Positions 1 to 8,690 of a stretch of 64,000 nucleotides of DNA are shown here, piece by piece (position 1 is the stretch's first letter; each line of letters begins with the position of its first letter). The position numbers and the translations under genes were made by a program. Location: contig JAAEUE010000290.1 in assembly GCA_024227565.1 (NCBI GenBank), positions 124,001 to 188,000 on the forward strand, in the 5' to 3' direction. Below the pieces are notes generated by a model. The model ran no database searches. It was not told the DNA's origin and saw nothing but the letters and a program-made list of their open reading frames with translations. The stretch is from Alphaproteobacteria bacterium (GTDB lineage: Bacteria; Pseudomonadota; Alphaproteobacteria; Rhizobiales; CAJQND01).

Positions 1-1323
1 GCGCTCGAACGCCAGATCGTTGTCCGGCTGGGCGGTGACCTTCAAGTAGGCCAGGGCGTCGCGGATTTCTGCGCGCTCATAAAAACGCGGCCCGCCGATC
101 ACCCGGTAGGGCAGGCCGAGAGTAATGAAACGATCTTCCAGGGAGCGCATCTGGAAGGAAGCGCGCACCAGAATGGCAATGTCGTCCAGGTTCTCCTGGC
201 GGCGCTGAGCTTGCTCCAGATCTTCGCCGATGGTGCGGGCCTCTTCATCATCGTCCCAATGGCCGCGCACCAGAAGCTTGTCGCCGTCTTCCCTGTCTGT
301 GTGCAAGGTTTTGCCGAGGCGGCCCTGGTTGTGCTCGATCAGACCCGAAGCCGCACCAAGGATGTGCGGCGTGGAGCGATAGTTACGTTCCAGCCGGATG
401 ACCGTGGCGCCCTCAAAGTCTTTCTCGAAGCGCAGAATGTTATCAACCTCCGCCCCGCGCCAGCCGTAGATCGACTGGTCGTCGTCGCCCACGCAGCAGA
501 TGTTTTTATGGCCGCCGGCCAGGAGGCGCAGCCAGAGGTATTGCGCCACGTTGGTGTCCTGATACTCGTCCACCAGCATGTATTTGAATTTCTTGCGGTA
601 GATTTCCAGAACGTCCGGGTTTTCCAGAAACAGCCGCAGGCATTCCAAAAGCAGATCGCCAAAGTCGGCCGCGTTCAGAACCTTGAGGCGCTCTTGGTAC
701 TCGGCATAAAATTGCGCGCCCTTGCCGTCCGCATAGGCATGAGCTTCGCCCGCGGGCACCTTGTCCGGCGTCAGGCCCCGGTTTTTCCAGCCATCGATGT
801 GGGCGGCCAGTTGGCGGGCGGGCCAGCGCTTCTCGTCGATCTCGTGCGCTTGAATGATCTGCTTTAGAAGGCGAACCTGATCATCCTGATCGAGAATTGA
901 AAAATCGGACTTGAGCCCCACCAACTCGGCATGGCGACGCATGATCTTCACGCCGATGGAATGGAAGGTGCCAAGCCACTGCATGCCCTCAACAATGCCG
1001 CCGATGAGGTTGCCGATGCGATCCTTCATCTCGCGTGCGGCTTTGTTGGTGAAAGTGACCGACAGGATTTGTCCGGGCCAGGCGCGGCCGGTGTTGAGAA
1101 GGTGGGCCAGCCTTGTGGTCAATACACGGGTTTTGCCCGTGCCGGCGCCGGCCAGCACAAGCACCGGCCCATCCAGGCCCTCAACCGCTTCACGCTGTTC
1201 AGGGTTCAGGGACGCCAAATAGGGCGCTTCAGCGGAACCGCCGGCGCGAGACGCAATACCGCCTTCTTTGGGCACATAGCCCAGATCGTCATCACTGAAC
1301 TCTTCGAGAGGGTCGCTGGTCAT
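1..1323 (-). CDS. uvrD: UvrD/PcrA-type DNA helicase, N-terminal part (runs off window)
   Basis: Superfamily 1 3'-5' DNA helicase that unwinds DNA in nucleotide excision and mismatch repair. The minus-strand frame is open from ATG at 1323 to the window edge (441 codons), so the C-terminal half is missing. Visible motifs: Q-motif-like LNPEQREAV (39-47), Walker A AGAGTGKT (58-65), motif Ia region SVTFTNKAAREM, GTFHS, Walker B VDEYQDTN (251-258) and motif III QSIYGWRG (283-290). The acidic leader of about 35 residues before the Q motif is usual for alphaproteobacterial UvrD. It is divergent from the gene starting at 1408. PcrA or a Rep-like paralogue cannot be excluded without the C-terminus. Confidence 0.95.
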   Translation of the reverse strand, partial: MTSDPLEEFSDDDLGYVPKEGGIASRAGGSAEAPYLASLNPEQREAVEGLDGPVLVLAGAGTGKTRVLTTRLAHLLNTGRAWPGQILSVTFTNKAAREMKDRIGNLIGGIVEGMQWLGTFHSIGVKIMRRHAELVGLKSDFSILDQDDQVRLLKQIIQAHEIDEKRWPARQLAAHIDGWKNRGLTPDKVPAGEAHAYADGKGAQFYAEYQERLKVLNAADFGDLLLECLRLFLENPDVLEIYRKKFKYMLVDEYQDTNVAQYLWLRLLAGGHKNICCVGDDDQSIYGWRGAEVDNILRFEKDFEGATVIRLERNYRSTPHILGAASGLIEHNQGRLGKTLHTDREDGDKLLVRGHWDDDEEARTIGEDLEQAQRRQENLDDIAILVRASFQMRSLEDRFITLGLPYRVIGGPRFYERAEIRDALAYLKVTAQPDNDLAFER

Positions 1324-1407
1324 TTGGTGCTTGGTGGTTCGCGATTCGTCATCTAACCGTTTTATATAGCATTGAAACGCCCGGGCACGATGACCCACAG
1401 GAAAATT

Positions 1408-2247
1408 ATGAGCCAAAGCAAACAAGAACGTCTGCTGCAAATGGGAGTGCGCACCGTGACAGGTGCTGCGCGCGAGGGGTTTTTCATTCCCTACCGTTAC
1501 GCGGCCGACATCCCGGAGCAGATCGAGGTTTATGAGGCCCTTGTGCCGTTGTTCGAGAATGGGCGGAGCTCATTTGAGGGCGTTCTGACGGAAATTGAAG
1601 CCTTGGGAGACGATCTTCGCGCCATTGACGGCACGGGCTGTGAGCATGCCCGCTGGGATCAGTACTGGTACCCCAGGCTGGATGCAGCCAGCGCCTATGC
1701 CATGGTGCGCAGCAAAAAACCGTCGCACATCATGGAAATCGGCTCTGGTCACTCAACGCGCTTCATGTACCGGGGCGCCCAAGATGGCCAGCTCGCATGC
1801 GCGTTTACCGCCATTGACCCTGCGCCCCGCGCCAACATTGCGTCCCTTGAGATCGACATTCAGCGCAAGACTTTGCAGAAAATCGACCTTTCGGTGTTCT
1901 CAAAGCTCAAGGCAGGAGATTTTTTGTGTGTTGATTCCAGCCACATCCTGATGCCGGGAAGTGATGTGGATATCGTTGTAAACCGGATCCTGCCGTCCCT
2001 GGCGTCCGGTGTATTTGTGGCCTTCCACGATATTTTCCTGCCCTTTGGCTATCCGGCCGAGTGGGCCTGGCGAAACTATAATGAACAAAACGGGGTTGGC
2101 GTGCTGCTTCAGGGCGGCTATGAGCTTGTTTTTGCCAGTCACTATGTGGTGAAGGAGATGCAGCGCCACTGGACGGGCAGTGTCGTTGATGAGTTAGGTT
2201 TGCTGGAGGGCGCACACGAATGTGGTGTGTGGCTGCGGAAGTTATGA
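1408..2247 (+). CDS. Class I SAM-dependent methyltransferase-like protein
   Basis: Predicted 279-residue soluble protein with a Rossmann-type methyltransferase core. The glycine-rich motif I is MEIGSGHSTR (109-118); a following acidic strand ends in TAIDPAP, and CVDSSH (174-179) and AFHDIF (205-210) match later strands of the Methyltransf_24-like fold. The acceptor is unknown. An in-frame ATG lies at 1372, but ATG 1408 has an AGGA six bases upstream and is preferred. The chorismate mutase-like gene follows after 18 bp and is probably co-transcribed. The family assignment rests on motif I and fold order; the substrate cannot be guessed. Confidence 0.75.
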   Translation: MSQSKQERLLQMGVRTVTGAAREGFFIPYRYAADIPEQIEVYEALVPLFENGRSSFEGVLTEIEALGDDLRAIDGTGCEHARWDQYWYPRLDAASAYAMVRSKKPSHIMEIGSGHSTRFMYRGAQDGQLACAFTAIDPAPRANIASLEIDIQRKTLQKIDLSVFSKLKAGDFLCVDSSHILMPGSDVDIVVNRILPSLASGVFVAFHDIFLPFGYPAEWAWRNYNEQNGVGVLLQGGYELVFASHYVVKEMQRHWTGSVVDELGLLEGAHECGVWLRKL

Positions 2248-2265
2248 GCGCGACAGGTTAAGCCA

Positions 2266-2556
2266 ATGAAAAAAGAAGATAAAAGCAAACTCGAAGAGTT
2301 CCGTCGCAGCATTGATAATCTTGATGCCGCACTGATTTACCTTGTTGCTGAGCGCTTTCGCCTCACCCAGCAAGTTGGCGAATATAAACGTGCCAACAAC
2401 CTTCCGCCCGCCGATGAAGGCCGGGAATCAGAGCTGATCGCCCGTTTGCGCCAACTGGCCAGCGACAGCGAGCTGGACCCGGATTTTGCCGAACGGCTCA
2501 TTCGCTTCATCATCGACGAGGTGGTTCGCAACCATGAGCGCATCCGCGCTTCGTGA
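2266..2556 (+). CDS. Chorismate mutase, AroQ type
   Basis: A 96-residue all-helical protein matching monofunctional AroQ chorismate mutase, which converts chorismate to prephenate for Phe/Tyr synthesis. Features seen: helix 1 with FRRSIDNLDAALIYLVAERF, the conserved Arg of that helix, a helix 2 start at QVGEYKRANN, and an R-E-S-E-L-I helix 2 region typical of the family. Length fits the minimal CM_2 domain (about 90 residues). No signal peptide, so it acts in the cytosol. It lies 18 bp after the methyltransferase-like gene. No fused prephenate dehydratase or dehydrogenase is present. Confidence 0.85.
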   Translation: MKKEDKSKLEEFRRSIDNLDAALIYLVAERFRLTQQVGEYKRANNLPPADEGRESELIARLRQLASDSELDPDFAERLIRFIIDEVVRNHERIRAS

Positions 2557-2590
2557 GACGGGAAAACCTGAACAAACTCTTGATTTGAAA

Positions 2591-2616
2591 ATGAAAATTG
2601 AAGCGGAAATTTTCAT
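2591..2616. repeat. Hairpin with 9-bp A/T-rich stem
   Basis: ATGAAAATT and AATTTTCAT form a perfect inverted pair around a 7-base loop, 35 bp after the chorismate mutase stop. It could be a weak transcription end or processing site; there is no T-run after it. Confidence 0.35.
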
Positions 2617-2746
2617 GGCAGGCTAACAACGTCTGCAAAATCAGCCAAAAAATTTGACAATTCCGTCTACACTCGGGTCTGGCAGGGTCTTTGCAAGACC
2701 GGCCAGAGAGGTTCAGCAGGGGTCTGGGCTTCACGAGGAGGCGGAT

Positions 2747-3109
2747 ATGAAAAAGTTGGCACTTGTGCTTGGTCTGATTTCGGCAGCTCTCATGGTGAGC
2801 CCGGCATACTCGCAGTCGGCAAAACCTTTGCCGGCTGGTGAATACGTAACCAAGGCTGGCCTGGCCCAGTTGTTTCCAGGCACCTTCATGGCCCGGTTCA
2901 AGAAATACAAGGTTCGCTTCACCGCATCGCGCAATGGAAAGATCACCGGCAAATACCGCCTGTTTTCAGACAAGGGCAGCTGGTGGCTGCGCGACCGTAA
3001 ACTCTGCATCAAGCTGAGCAGCTGGTTCAAAGGCAAAACCAAGTGCAGCTACGTGATCAAGTATGGTCCGGTTTACGTTGCCAAAGATGTCGTCTTCAGC
3101 AAGCTCTAG
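2747..3109 (+). CDS. Small secreted protein of unknown function
   Basis: A 120-residue protein with a clear Sec signal peptide: lysines at 2-3, a hydrophobic stretch LALVLGLISAALMV and likely cleavage after AYS. The mature part is small, basic and rich in aromatics, with SWWLRDRKLCIKL and a second Cys in KTKCSYV, suggesting one disulfide. The pattern of glycine-tryptophan strand, then Cys, then Cys loosely resembles the DUF995-type periplasmic family; this is a weak resemblance only. Start ATG 2747 is set by the strong GAGGAGG box at 2735-2741; a longer in-frame ORF begins at 2654 but lacks a signal peptide there. A perfect TTGACA lies at 2654-2659, with no convincing -10. Confidence 0.7.
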   Translation: MKKLALVLGLISAALMVSPAYSQSAKPLPAGEYVTKAGLAQLFPGTFMARFKKYKVRFTASRNGKITGKYRLFSDKGSWWLRDRKLCIKLSSWFKGKTKCSYVIKYGPVYVAKDVVFSKL

Positions 3110-3209
3110 GCTTCAAGCATTGTTGAGCGGCGCGAACACATGAAAATGCTCGACACCTGATACCTGCCCACTTAAGAGAACCCCTGCACGTTCTTGAACC
3201 TTCCGGGCA

Positions 3210-5207
3210 ATGATGCAGAAATACCGTCCAGACATCGATGGATTGCGGGCCGTGGCGATTTTGCCCGTCCTGTTCTTTCATGCGGGCATTAGCGTGTTTG
3301 CCGGCGGCTACGTTGGGGTCGACGTGTTTTTTGTGATCTCAGGCTTTTTGATCACCCGCATCATCCATACCGAAATTCAGCAGGGTTCGTTTTCGATCCT
3401 CAAGTTCTATGAGCGCCGGGCCAGGCGCATCCTGCCCGCCCTCTTTGCCACCTGCCTGTTTTGCATTGTGATGGCCTGGTGGCTGTTCGTGCCGCTGGAT
3501 TTCAAGGACTTTGCCCGCAGCTTGACCGCTGCAATGCTGTTCGCCTCAAACTTCCTGTTCATGGGCGAAACTGGCTATTTCGCCCAGCCTTCTGAGATCA
3601 AGCCCCTGCTGCACACCTGGTCCCTGGCGGTTGAGGAGCAGTACTACATTGTGTTCCCACTGTTTTTGATGGTTGCTGCCAAGTTCTTGCGAAACTATCT
3701 CGGCCTGTCCGTCATCGTCATCACTTTGGCCTCGTTCGCCTTTTGCATTTGGGCCACAGGATACCGGCCGGTCTATGCCTTTTTCCTGTCACCAAGCAGG
3801 GCGTGGGAGCTGTTAATCGGCTCGGTGCTGGCGCTGGGTGTGATCCCGCTTGTTGCCGACAAGAGGGTGCTGAACGGCCTGTCCCTGCTGGGGCTGGCTT
3901 GCATCCTCGTTGCCATCTTTGTGTTCAACGCGGACACCGACTTTCCAGGATGGCAGGCCGCCATTCCCTGCCTTGGCGCGGGCCTTTTGATCTATGCGAA
4001 CGGGCAAGCCGAAACCATTGGTGGACGCATATTGAGCTTCAAGCCTTTTGTGTGGATCGGGCTGATATCCTATTCCCTCTATCTTTGGCATTGGCCGATC
4101 ATCGTGTTTGCAAAATACACCGCTGGCGGGGAACTGAGCCCTCTGGCGTTGTGGGGGCTCATCGCGCTCTCCATCGCTGTCGCCACGCTTTCCTGGAAGT
4201 TTGTTGAACAGCCCTTCCGGCGCAAAACAGGTGCTTTTGCAAACATTCGAGTGTTTGCGCCAGCGTGCTTTGCCGGAGGATTGTTGCTCACCGGCACCGG
4301 CGTGTCGGGCCATATCACGAATGGCTTCCCGGAACGCTGGTCTCCCGAGGTGCGCAGGTTTGCGAGCGCCCGAGAAGATATCAATTCGCGCTCTGAAGAG
4401 TGCCATCACCGCAGCCCAAAAGATCTTGCCAGCAGGGAGGCGTGCCGGTTTGGCCCGGCGCAAGGGGCGCCAAAGTTCATGGTTTGGGGCGACAGCCACG
4501 CAGATGCCACCATGCCGGCCTTCACAACCCTTGCCGCGCGCTACAAGGTGCCAGGCTGGTTTGCCAGCTATGGCGGTTGCCCGCCGCTGCTCACGGCATA
4601 CCGGATTGACCGGACCCGCCGGCATCAATGCAAGCAATTCAACGACACGGTTGCCAAGCTGATTGCCGACAACGGCATCGAAACCGTGTTCCTGATTTCG
4701 CGCTGGACGATCTATTCCGACGGTCACAATGACGATGGGCCGCAATCGACCAAACGCACCTTCATTGGCAGCGCCAGCCACAAAGAGCGCACGCGTGTGA
4801 GCAGTCAAAAGGCTTTTGCGGAAGCTTTGGAAATAACCTTGGCCGCGATGGCAAAGAGCGGTGCGCGTGTCTATCTGCTGGAGCAGGTGCCGGAGCACTA
4901 TGCGCTTGTTCCAACACTTCTGGCACGCGCCGTGGCGGCAGGCACTGACCCGGCGGGCATCAGGCTTCCTCTGGAGGACCATTTGGAGCGGCAGAGCTAT
5001 GTGGTGTCGCGGTTCGATAAATCCGCCCTGCCCCCTGGTGTGGTGCGTTTGGACCCTGCCTCGCGCATGTGCGACGAAAAAGGCTGCAAGGTCGTCGATG
5101 GCGCGATCACGCTCTACAATGATTATCAGCACCTGACGGGCACCGGTGCTGAATGGATCGCGCCTCTGTTTGAACCGGCGTTTGAGGAGATGGCCAAGAG
5201 CCAGTAG
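3210..5207 (+). CDS. Acyltransferase 3 / SGNH fusion, O-antigen or polysaccharide O-acetylase (OafA/YrhL type)
   Basis: A 665-residue two-domain membrane enzyme expected to O-acetylate a surface polysaccharide or peptidoglycan. The N-terminal 340 residues carry about ten transmembrane helices with the family opening RPDIDGLRAVAI, the FFHAG histidine, RRARRILPA and HTWSLAVEEQYYI. The C-terminal periplasmic part is an SGNH esterase/transferase domain with its nucleophile block WGDSH at about 425 and a catalytic pair block NDYQHLT near 635. Length fits full-size OafA-type enzymes. It stands alone on its strand and ends at the CTAG palindromic element at 5222. Confidence 0.9.
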   Translation: MMQKYRPDIDGLRAVAILPVLFFHAGISVFAGGYVGVDVFFVISGFLITRIIHTEIQQGSFSILKFYERRARRILPALFATCLFCIVMAWWLFVPLDFKDFARSLTAAMLFASNFLFMGETGYFAQPSEIKPLLHTWSLAVEEQYYIVFPLFLMVAAKFLRNYLGLSVIVITLASFAFCIWATGYRPVYAFFLSPSRAWELLIGSVLALGVIPLVADKRVLNGLSLLGLACILVAIFVFNADTDFPGWQAAIPCLGAGLLIYANGQAETIGGRILSFKPFVWIGLISYSLYLWHWPIIVFAKYTAGGELSPLALWGLIALSIAVATLSWKFVEQPFRRKTGAFANIRVFAPACFAGGLLLTGTGVSGHITNGFPERWSPEVRRFASAREDINSRSEECHHRSPKDLASREACRFGPAQGAPKFMVWGDSHADATMPAFTTLAARYKVPGWFASYGGCPPLLTAYRIDRTRRHQCKQFNDTVAKLIADNGIETVFLISRWTIYSDGHNDDGPQSTKRTFIGSASHKERTRVSSQKAFAEALEITLAAMAKSGARVYLLEQVPEHYALVPTLLARAVAAGTDPAGIRLPLEDHLERQSYVVSRFDKSALPPGVVRLDPASRMCDEKGCKVVDGAITLYNDYQHLTGTGAEWIAPLFEPAFEEMAKSQ

Positions 5208-5221
5208 CTCGCGGGCCTGGT

Positions 5222-5323
5222 TAGAGCTTATTCCGCTCAGATTGAGCGGAATAAGCTCCAGATTATCGTTACGAACGAGCAACCTCCGACCAAACGATTC
5301 CGTCTGATCGGAGGTTGCTCTAG
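5222..5323. repeat. CTAG-tipped two-hairpin element, copy A
   Basis: About 102 bp. Hairpin 1: GAGCTTATTCCGCTCA and its complement around a 3-base loop (5224-5258). Middle spacer contains ATTATCGTTACGAACGAG. Hairpin 2: GAGCAACCTCCGA pairs with TCGGAGGTTGCTC at the right edge. The right tip CTAG (5320-5323) contains the TAG stop of the minus-strand metallo-hydrolase. It lies between two convergent genes and may also act as a bidirectional terminator. Other copies: 27131-27237, 45253-45359 and a mini form at 47078-47098. Confidence 0.85.
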
Positions 5324-6102
5324 AGCTGCGCGTCTACCCAGGCGGCGGGGTTTCCGAGCCGGAAGCGGCCTTCCATGTAGCCCTCAATGATCTCGTGCAT
5401 GCGCTCAGAACCCATGGAGCCGTAGTGTCCGCCGTGCACCACATCCACCGGCAGCTCGGCCAGGCGGCGGAGGCTCTCGCGATACACCGCCCGGTCCGAA
5501 TGATAGACCGTGTCAAACAGATCGTTGTTGTAGATCACATCACCGGAAAACAGGGTTTTGGTTTTGGTCTCATAAAGCGCAATTGAGCCTGGTGAATGGC
5601 CCGGCAAGTGGAACACCTGGAACTGCCGGTCTCCAAGATCAACCACATCCCCCTCGTCCAGATAACCGGTCAGGGGGGCGGCCTTGACCGAATAGTCCTC
5701 GGCCACAAAGCCTTCGTAAGGCGCTGCGAAGAATGTCTCCGCCCTCACGAAGCCGTTCCAACCGCCGGTATTGTATTCGTCCGGGGCATCGTAGATGTGA
5801 GCTTCGGCCGTGTGGCCCAAGCGGCACTCAAATTCGTTTGCACACCCGATGTGATCGAAGTGGGCATGGCTGGACACGGCAATCACAGGTTTCTCGGTCA
5901 GCAAAGCAACTTCCGCCTTCAGGGGCCGCAACCCCATGCCGCTGTCGATGAGCAGGTCTTTGTCCCGGCCCCGCACGTGCCAGATATTGCACCTCAACCA
6001 TCTGGCCACATGGGTTTCGCGGATCAGGCTGATGCCATCACTGATAGTATGGACCTCGTACCATTTATCGGCCACCCGGTGGCGCTCAGCCAGTGTGATC
6101 AC
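5320..6102 (-). CDS. MBL-fold metallo-hydrolase
   Basis: Zinc hydrolase of the metallo-beta-lactamase fold, 260 residues. The metal motif HAHFDH is at 79-84, with later ligands in FHLPGHSPGS, LFSGDVIY and the C-terminal VVHGGHYGS. The substrate is unknown; glyoxalase II-like or lactone hydrolysis are possible. A longer open frame reaches 6417, but its first 105 codons only shadow the upstream SDR gene. GTG at 6102 is preferred: AGGAG lies 8 bases upstream and it overlaps the SDR stop by 4 bases (GTGA), which suggests translational coupling. Third gene of the thiolase-SDR-hydrolase operon. Its stop is inside the CTAG element. Confidence 0.85.
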   Translation of the reverse strand: MITLAERHRVADKWYEVHTISDGISLIRETHVARWLRCNIWHVRGRDKDLLIDSGMGLRPLKAEVALLTEKPVIAVSSHAHFDHIGCANEFECRLGHTAEAHIYDAPDEYNTGGWNGFVRAETFFAAPYEGFVAEDYSVKAAPLTGYLDEGDVVDLGDRQFQVFHLPGHSPGSIALYETKTKTLFSGDVIYNNDLFDTVYHSDRAVYRESLRRLAELPVDVVHGGHYGSMGSERMHEIIEGYMEGRFRLGNPAAWVDAQL

Positions 6103-6929
6103 CAGAACGCTCCTGCTGAAATCTGTATGCCTTCCATGGTAATGCCGGCCGCTTCTTCGCGGCACAAGAAGGCTGCTGCAGCGGCAAGCTCTTCCACCTG
6201 AACAATGCGCTTTTGCGGAGTGCGCTGACGGGTCTCCTCCATCATGTCTGCCGCAGTTTGTTTGCTGCCGTCTTCTGCAGCAAGCAGTTCCATGCTTTGG
6301 CGCATCATCTTGGTTTCCACCCAGGTTGGGCTCAGTGCCACGCAAGTGACCCCGTGCTCTGCACCTTCCAATGCGGTCACGCGGGTCAATCCCAACAGGC
6401 CTGACTTTGACGCACAATAGGCTGCGTACTCAACGTGGCCCGTGCTGGCGGCGGTGGAGGCTATGTTGATGATCCGCCCCCAACCGCGATCGATCATGCC
6501 TGGCAGCGCCGCCCTGGTCATGCGGAACGCGCCGTTCAGGTTGGTGTTGATCACCGTCAGCCAACCGTCGTCCGGATGTCCGCAAATGGGGCTCTGGAAG
6601 CTGGTGCCTGCCGAGTTGACCAGAATGTCCACCGGCCCAAGGGCAGCTTTGGCGTCCGCCATGAACGCCTGGATGGTTCCTGCATCGCACACATCCAGGT
6701 GTCCGGCGAAGACCTGACCCGCGCCGGTTTCCAGCGCGGTCCGGATTTCAGAGGCTTCCTCTGCGCCAAGATAATAGGCTTTGTCCTTTGCCCCGGCCCG
6801 TTCCTTGCCGATGCGTGAACCGATCGCCACGGCCGCGCCGCGTCGCAGCAGTTCTTCGGCAATGGCCAACCCAACGCCGGTGAACCCGCCGGTGACGAGT
6901 GCAACCCGGCCCTCAAGGTAGCGTTCCAC
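6099..6929 (-). CDS. Short-chain dehydrogenase/reductase
   Basis: Classical SDR oxidoreductase, 276 residues, cytosolic. Cofactor loop TGGFTGVG (13-20), NSAG (105-108), catalytic Ser in NIAST (about 158) and YCASK (Tyr171, Lys175). The C-terminal ITMEGIQISAGAFW matches the usual ITGxxxxVDGG end with changes, so the C-terminal substrate lid is atypical. A longer open frame enters the thiolase gene; GTG 6929 is chosen because it places the glycine loop at the normal distance from the N-terminus. It lies 13 bp after the thiolase stop. Likely a 3-hydroxyacyl or similar alcohol dehydrogenase given its neighbours. Confidence 0.85.
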   Translation of the reverse strand: MERYLEGRVALVTGGFTGVGLAIAEELLRRGAAVAIGSRIGKERAGAKDKAYYLGAEEASEIRTALETGAGQVFAGHLDVCDAGTIQAFMADAKAALGPVDILVNSAGTSFQSPICGHPDDGWLTVINTNLNGAFRMTRAALPGMIDRGWGRIINIASTAASTGHVEYAAYCASKSGLLGLTRVTALEGAEHGVTCVALSPTWVETKMMRQSMELLAAEDGSKQTAADMMEETRQRTPQKRIVQVEELAAAAAFLCREEAAGITMEGIQISAGAFW

Positions 6930-6942
6930 TGGGCGGGCGGCT

Positions 6943-8124
6943 CTAGTGGGCCTGGTAGAGGGTGACGACGCAGGCGCCGCCGAGGCCGAGATTATGTTGC
7001 AACCCTGTGCGCGCTCCCTCCACCTGCCGTGCTCCCACATTGCCTCTCAGCTGGCTCACCAGCTCAAAACATTGGGCAAGGCCGGTTGCGCCCAAGGGGT
7101 GGCCCTTGGACAAAAGGCCGCCGGACGGGTTGGTCACCACCTTGCCGCCATAGGTGTTGTCATCGTCGGAGATAAAACCTTCCGCGTTGCCTTCCGGCGT
7201 CAGGCCCAAGGCCTCGTAGGTGATGAGTTCGTTGGTGGTGAAGCAATCGTGCAGTTCAACCACGTCCAGCTCGCCTGGCCCGATGCCGGCCTGGTCATAA
7301 ACTTGCGCCGCTGCCTGTTTGGCCATGTCGTAGCCGACCACCTTCATCATGTCGTGCTCTTCGAAGGTGGAGGGATAGTCGGTGGTCATGGCTTGTCCCA
7401 TGATGCGCACCGTGGCGTCGATCCCGTGTTCCTTGGCGAACCGCTCTGAGCAGATGATCGCCGCGCCCGCCCCGCAAGTTGGCGGGCAACACTGCAGGCG
7501 GGTGAGCACGCCGAATATGGGCGGCGATGCCATGACATCGTCCACGCTCAGCTCGCTGCGGAAAATCGCCTTGTCGTTGTGCACCGCGTGGCGGCTTGCC
7601 TTGGCGCGGATTTTGGCGAAGGTTCTCTGTTCGGTGCCATACTTGCGCTGATGCTGGACCCCGGCCCCGCCAAACACCTTCAGCGCAACGGGCACCTCGT
7701 TCTGGCCCATCAGATCGTCAACCAGCCCGATGAATTTTTCCAGGGGATTGGGCCGGTCGCTGAACACCTCGCCCAAGGCACCGGGGACCATTTGCTCAAA
7801 CCCAAATGCCAGAGCGCAGTCCACCACGCCGGCCTCCACAGCCTGGCGGGCGAGGAACAGGGCGGTTGAGCCGGTGGAACAATTGTTGTTCACGTTGACG
7901 ATGGGAATTCCGGTCATGCCCACATCGTAAAGAACCCGCTGGCCCGCCGTGCTGTCGCCATAGACATAACCGGCATAGGCTTGCTGCACCTGGTCATAGG
8001 ACACGCCCGCGTCGGCCAAGGCCATGCGGATGGCATCGGCGCCCATTTCCGGATAGGTCGCACTGTCAGTAGGCTTTACAAACGGGGTCATGCCGACGCC
8101 CGCAACAACAACCTTGTTGGTCAT
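6943..8124 (-). CDS. SCP-x-type thiolase / acetyl-CoA acetyltransferase
   Basis: Thiolase-fold protein of 393 residues, nearest to the SCP2/SCP-x (lipid-transfer) branch. The nucleophile Cys82 sits in NNNCSTGST; the second region has HDCFTTNE, and the C-terminal GHPLGATG carries a conserved His. This branch cleaves or condenses 3-ketoacyl-CoAs, often branched or steroid-like ones. ATG 8124 is preferred to 8148 because AGGAG lies 8 bases before it. First gene of a three-gene operon (thiolase, SDR, MBL hydrolase), compatible with a beta-oxidation-like route for an unidentified substrate. Confidence 0.85.
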   Translation of the reverse strand: MTNKVVVAGVGMTPFVKPTDSATYPEMGADAIRMALADAGVSYDQVQQAYAGYVYGDSTAGQRVLYDVGMTGIPIVNVNNNCSTGSTALFLARQAVEAGVVDCALAFGFEQMVPGALGEVFSDRPNPLEKFIGLVDDLMGQNEVPVALKVFGGAGVQHQRKYGTEQRTFAKIRAKASRHAVHNDKAIFRSELSVDDVMASPPIFGVLTRLQCCPPTCGAGAAIICSERFAKEHGIDATVRIMGQAMTTDYPSTFEEHDMMKVVGYDMAKQAAAQVYDQAGIGPGELDVVELHDCFTTNELITYEALGLTPEGNAEGFISDDDNTYGGKVVTNPSGGLLSKGHPLGATGLAQCFELVSQLRGNVGARQVEGARTGLQHNLGLGGACVVTLYQAH

Positions 8125-8228
8125 CAAAGGATCTCCTGCTCCAGGCATGCATCATGGCGCTTCGGTAACGAATTTGCAATTCGCCGAAGGGCAGGTTTGG
8201 CATGGAAAAAACAAACAGAATTCAGATA

Positions 8229-8249
8229 CTGCCCGGCCAACCGGGGCAG
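8229..8249. repeat. Short GC-rich hairpin between the thiolase and DUF465 genes
   Basis: CTGCCCGG and CCGGGGCAG pair around a CCAA loop. No T-run follows on either strand, so it is not a convincing intrinsic terminator. A weaker inverted pair (CTTCGG and CCGAAG) lies at 8159-8188. Otherwise nothing is seen in 8125-8324. Confidence 0.35.
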
Positions 8250-8324
8250 CTTTGGCAATCCGGTAATGTGGATACGTAACTTACAATGCCCGCTGGCTGA
8301 GCGGGGGTGCCCCGTGAAACTTGT

Positions 8325-8501
8325 CTAGGCGGCTTCTTTGGCCTGCAATCTGACAATTTCGTCTTTGAGGCGGAGTTTCCGGCGTTTAAGCTCGGTAATC
8401 AATAAACTGTCCGATGATGGACTCATCATCTCGGTTTCAATTTCGGCCTCCATGGCCCGGTGTTTTTCGCTTAATTCGTGCAGATGAGCCTCTAGGTTCA
8501 T
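8325..8501 (-). CDS. YdcH-family (DUF465) small protein
   Basis: A 58-residue charged, coiled-coil protein. It starts MNLEAHLHELSEKHRAME and ends in ELKRRKLRLKDEIVRLQ, the hallmark K-R-KL-LKDEI block of DUF465/YdcH. An AGGA lies 7 bases before ATG 8501. The function of the family is not established; members are abundant small cytosolic proteins in proteobacteria. It is divergent from a second DUF465 gene at 8691, with 189 bp between them. Confidence 0.85.
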   Translation of the reverse strand: MNLEAHLHELSEKHRAMEAEIETEMMSPSSDSLLITELKRRKLRLKDEIVRLQAKEAA

Positions 8502-8690
8502 GAGCGGTTCCTTCCATTATCGGTTGAAACAACGGCAGTGATTCTTACACAAATATGACAATTTGTCGAATTTTCCAGGTCCCGCTTTGGGAAACGGTTA
8601 ACGAAGATTAACAAATCAAAAGGCTAGACTTGCATTCATGCGCCCTCTCGCGACACTATGTCTGTGTACTGAAACTGTGAGGAGGACCGA

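Noticed and set aside
2654-2682. Full sigma-70 promoter for the secreted protein
   Set aside because: TTGACA is perfect but no acceptable -10 lies 16-18 bases downstream.
3813-5282. Open minus-strand frame of 489 codons opposite the acyltransferase
   Set aside because: It is a shadow of a GC-rich gene with clear motifs on the plus strand, and the antisense product has low-complexity, Arg/His-rich composition.
6103-6417. N-terminal extension of the metallo-hydrolase
   Set aside because: It only overlaps the SDR gene in another frame; GTG 6102 has a good SD and the expected distance to the metal motif.
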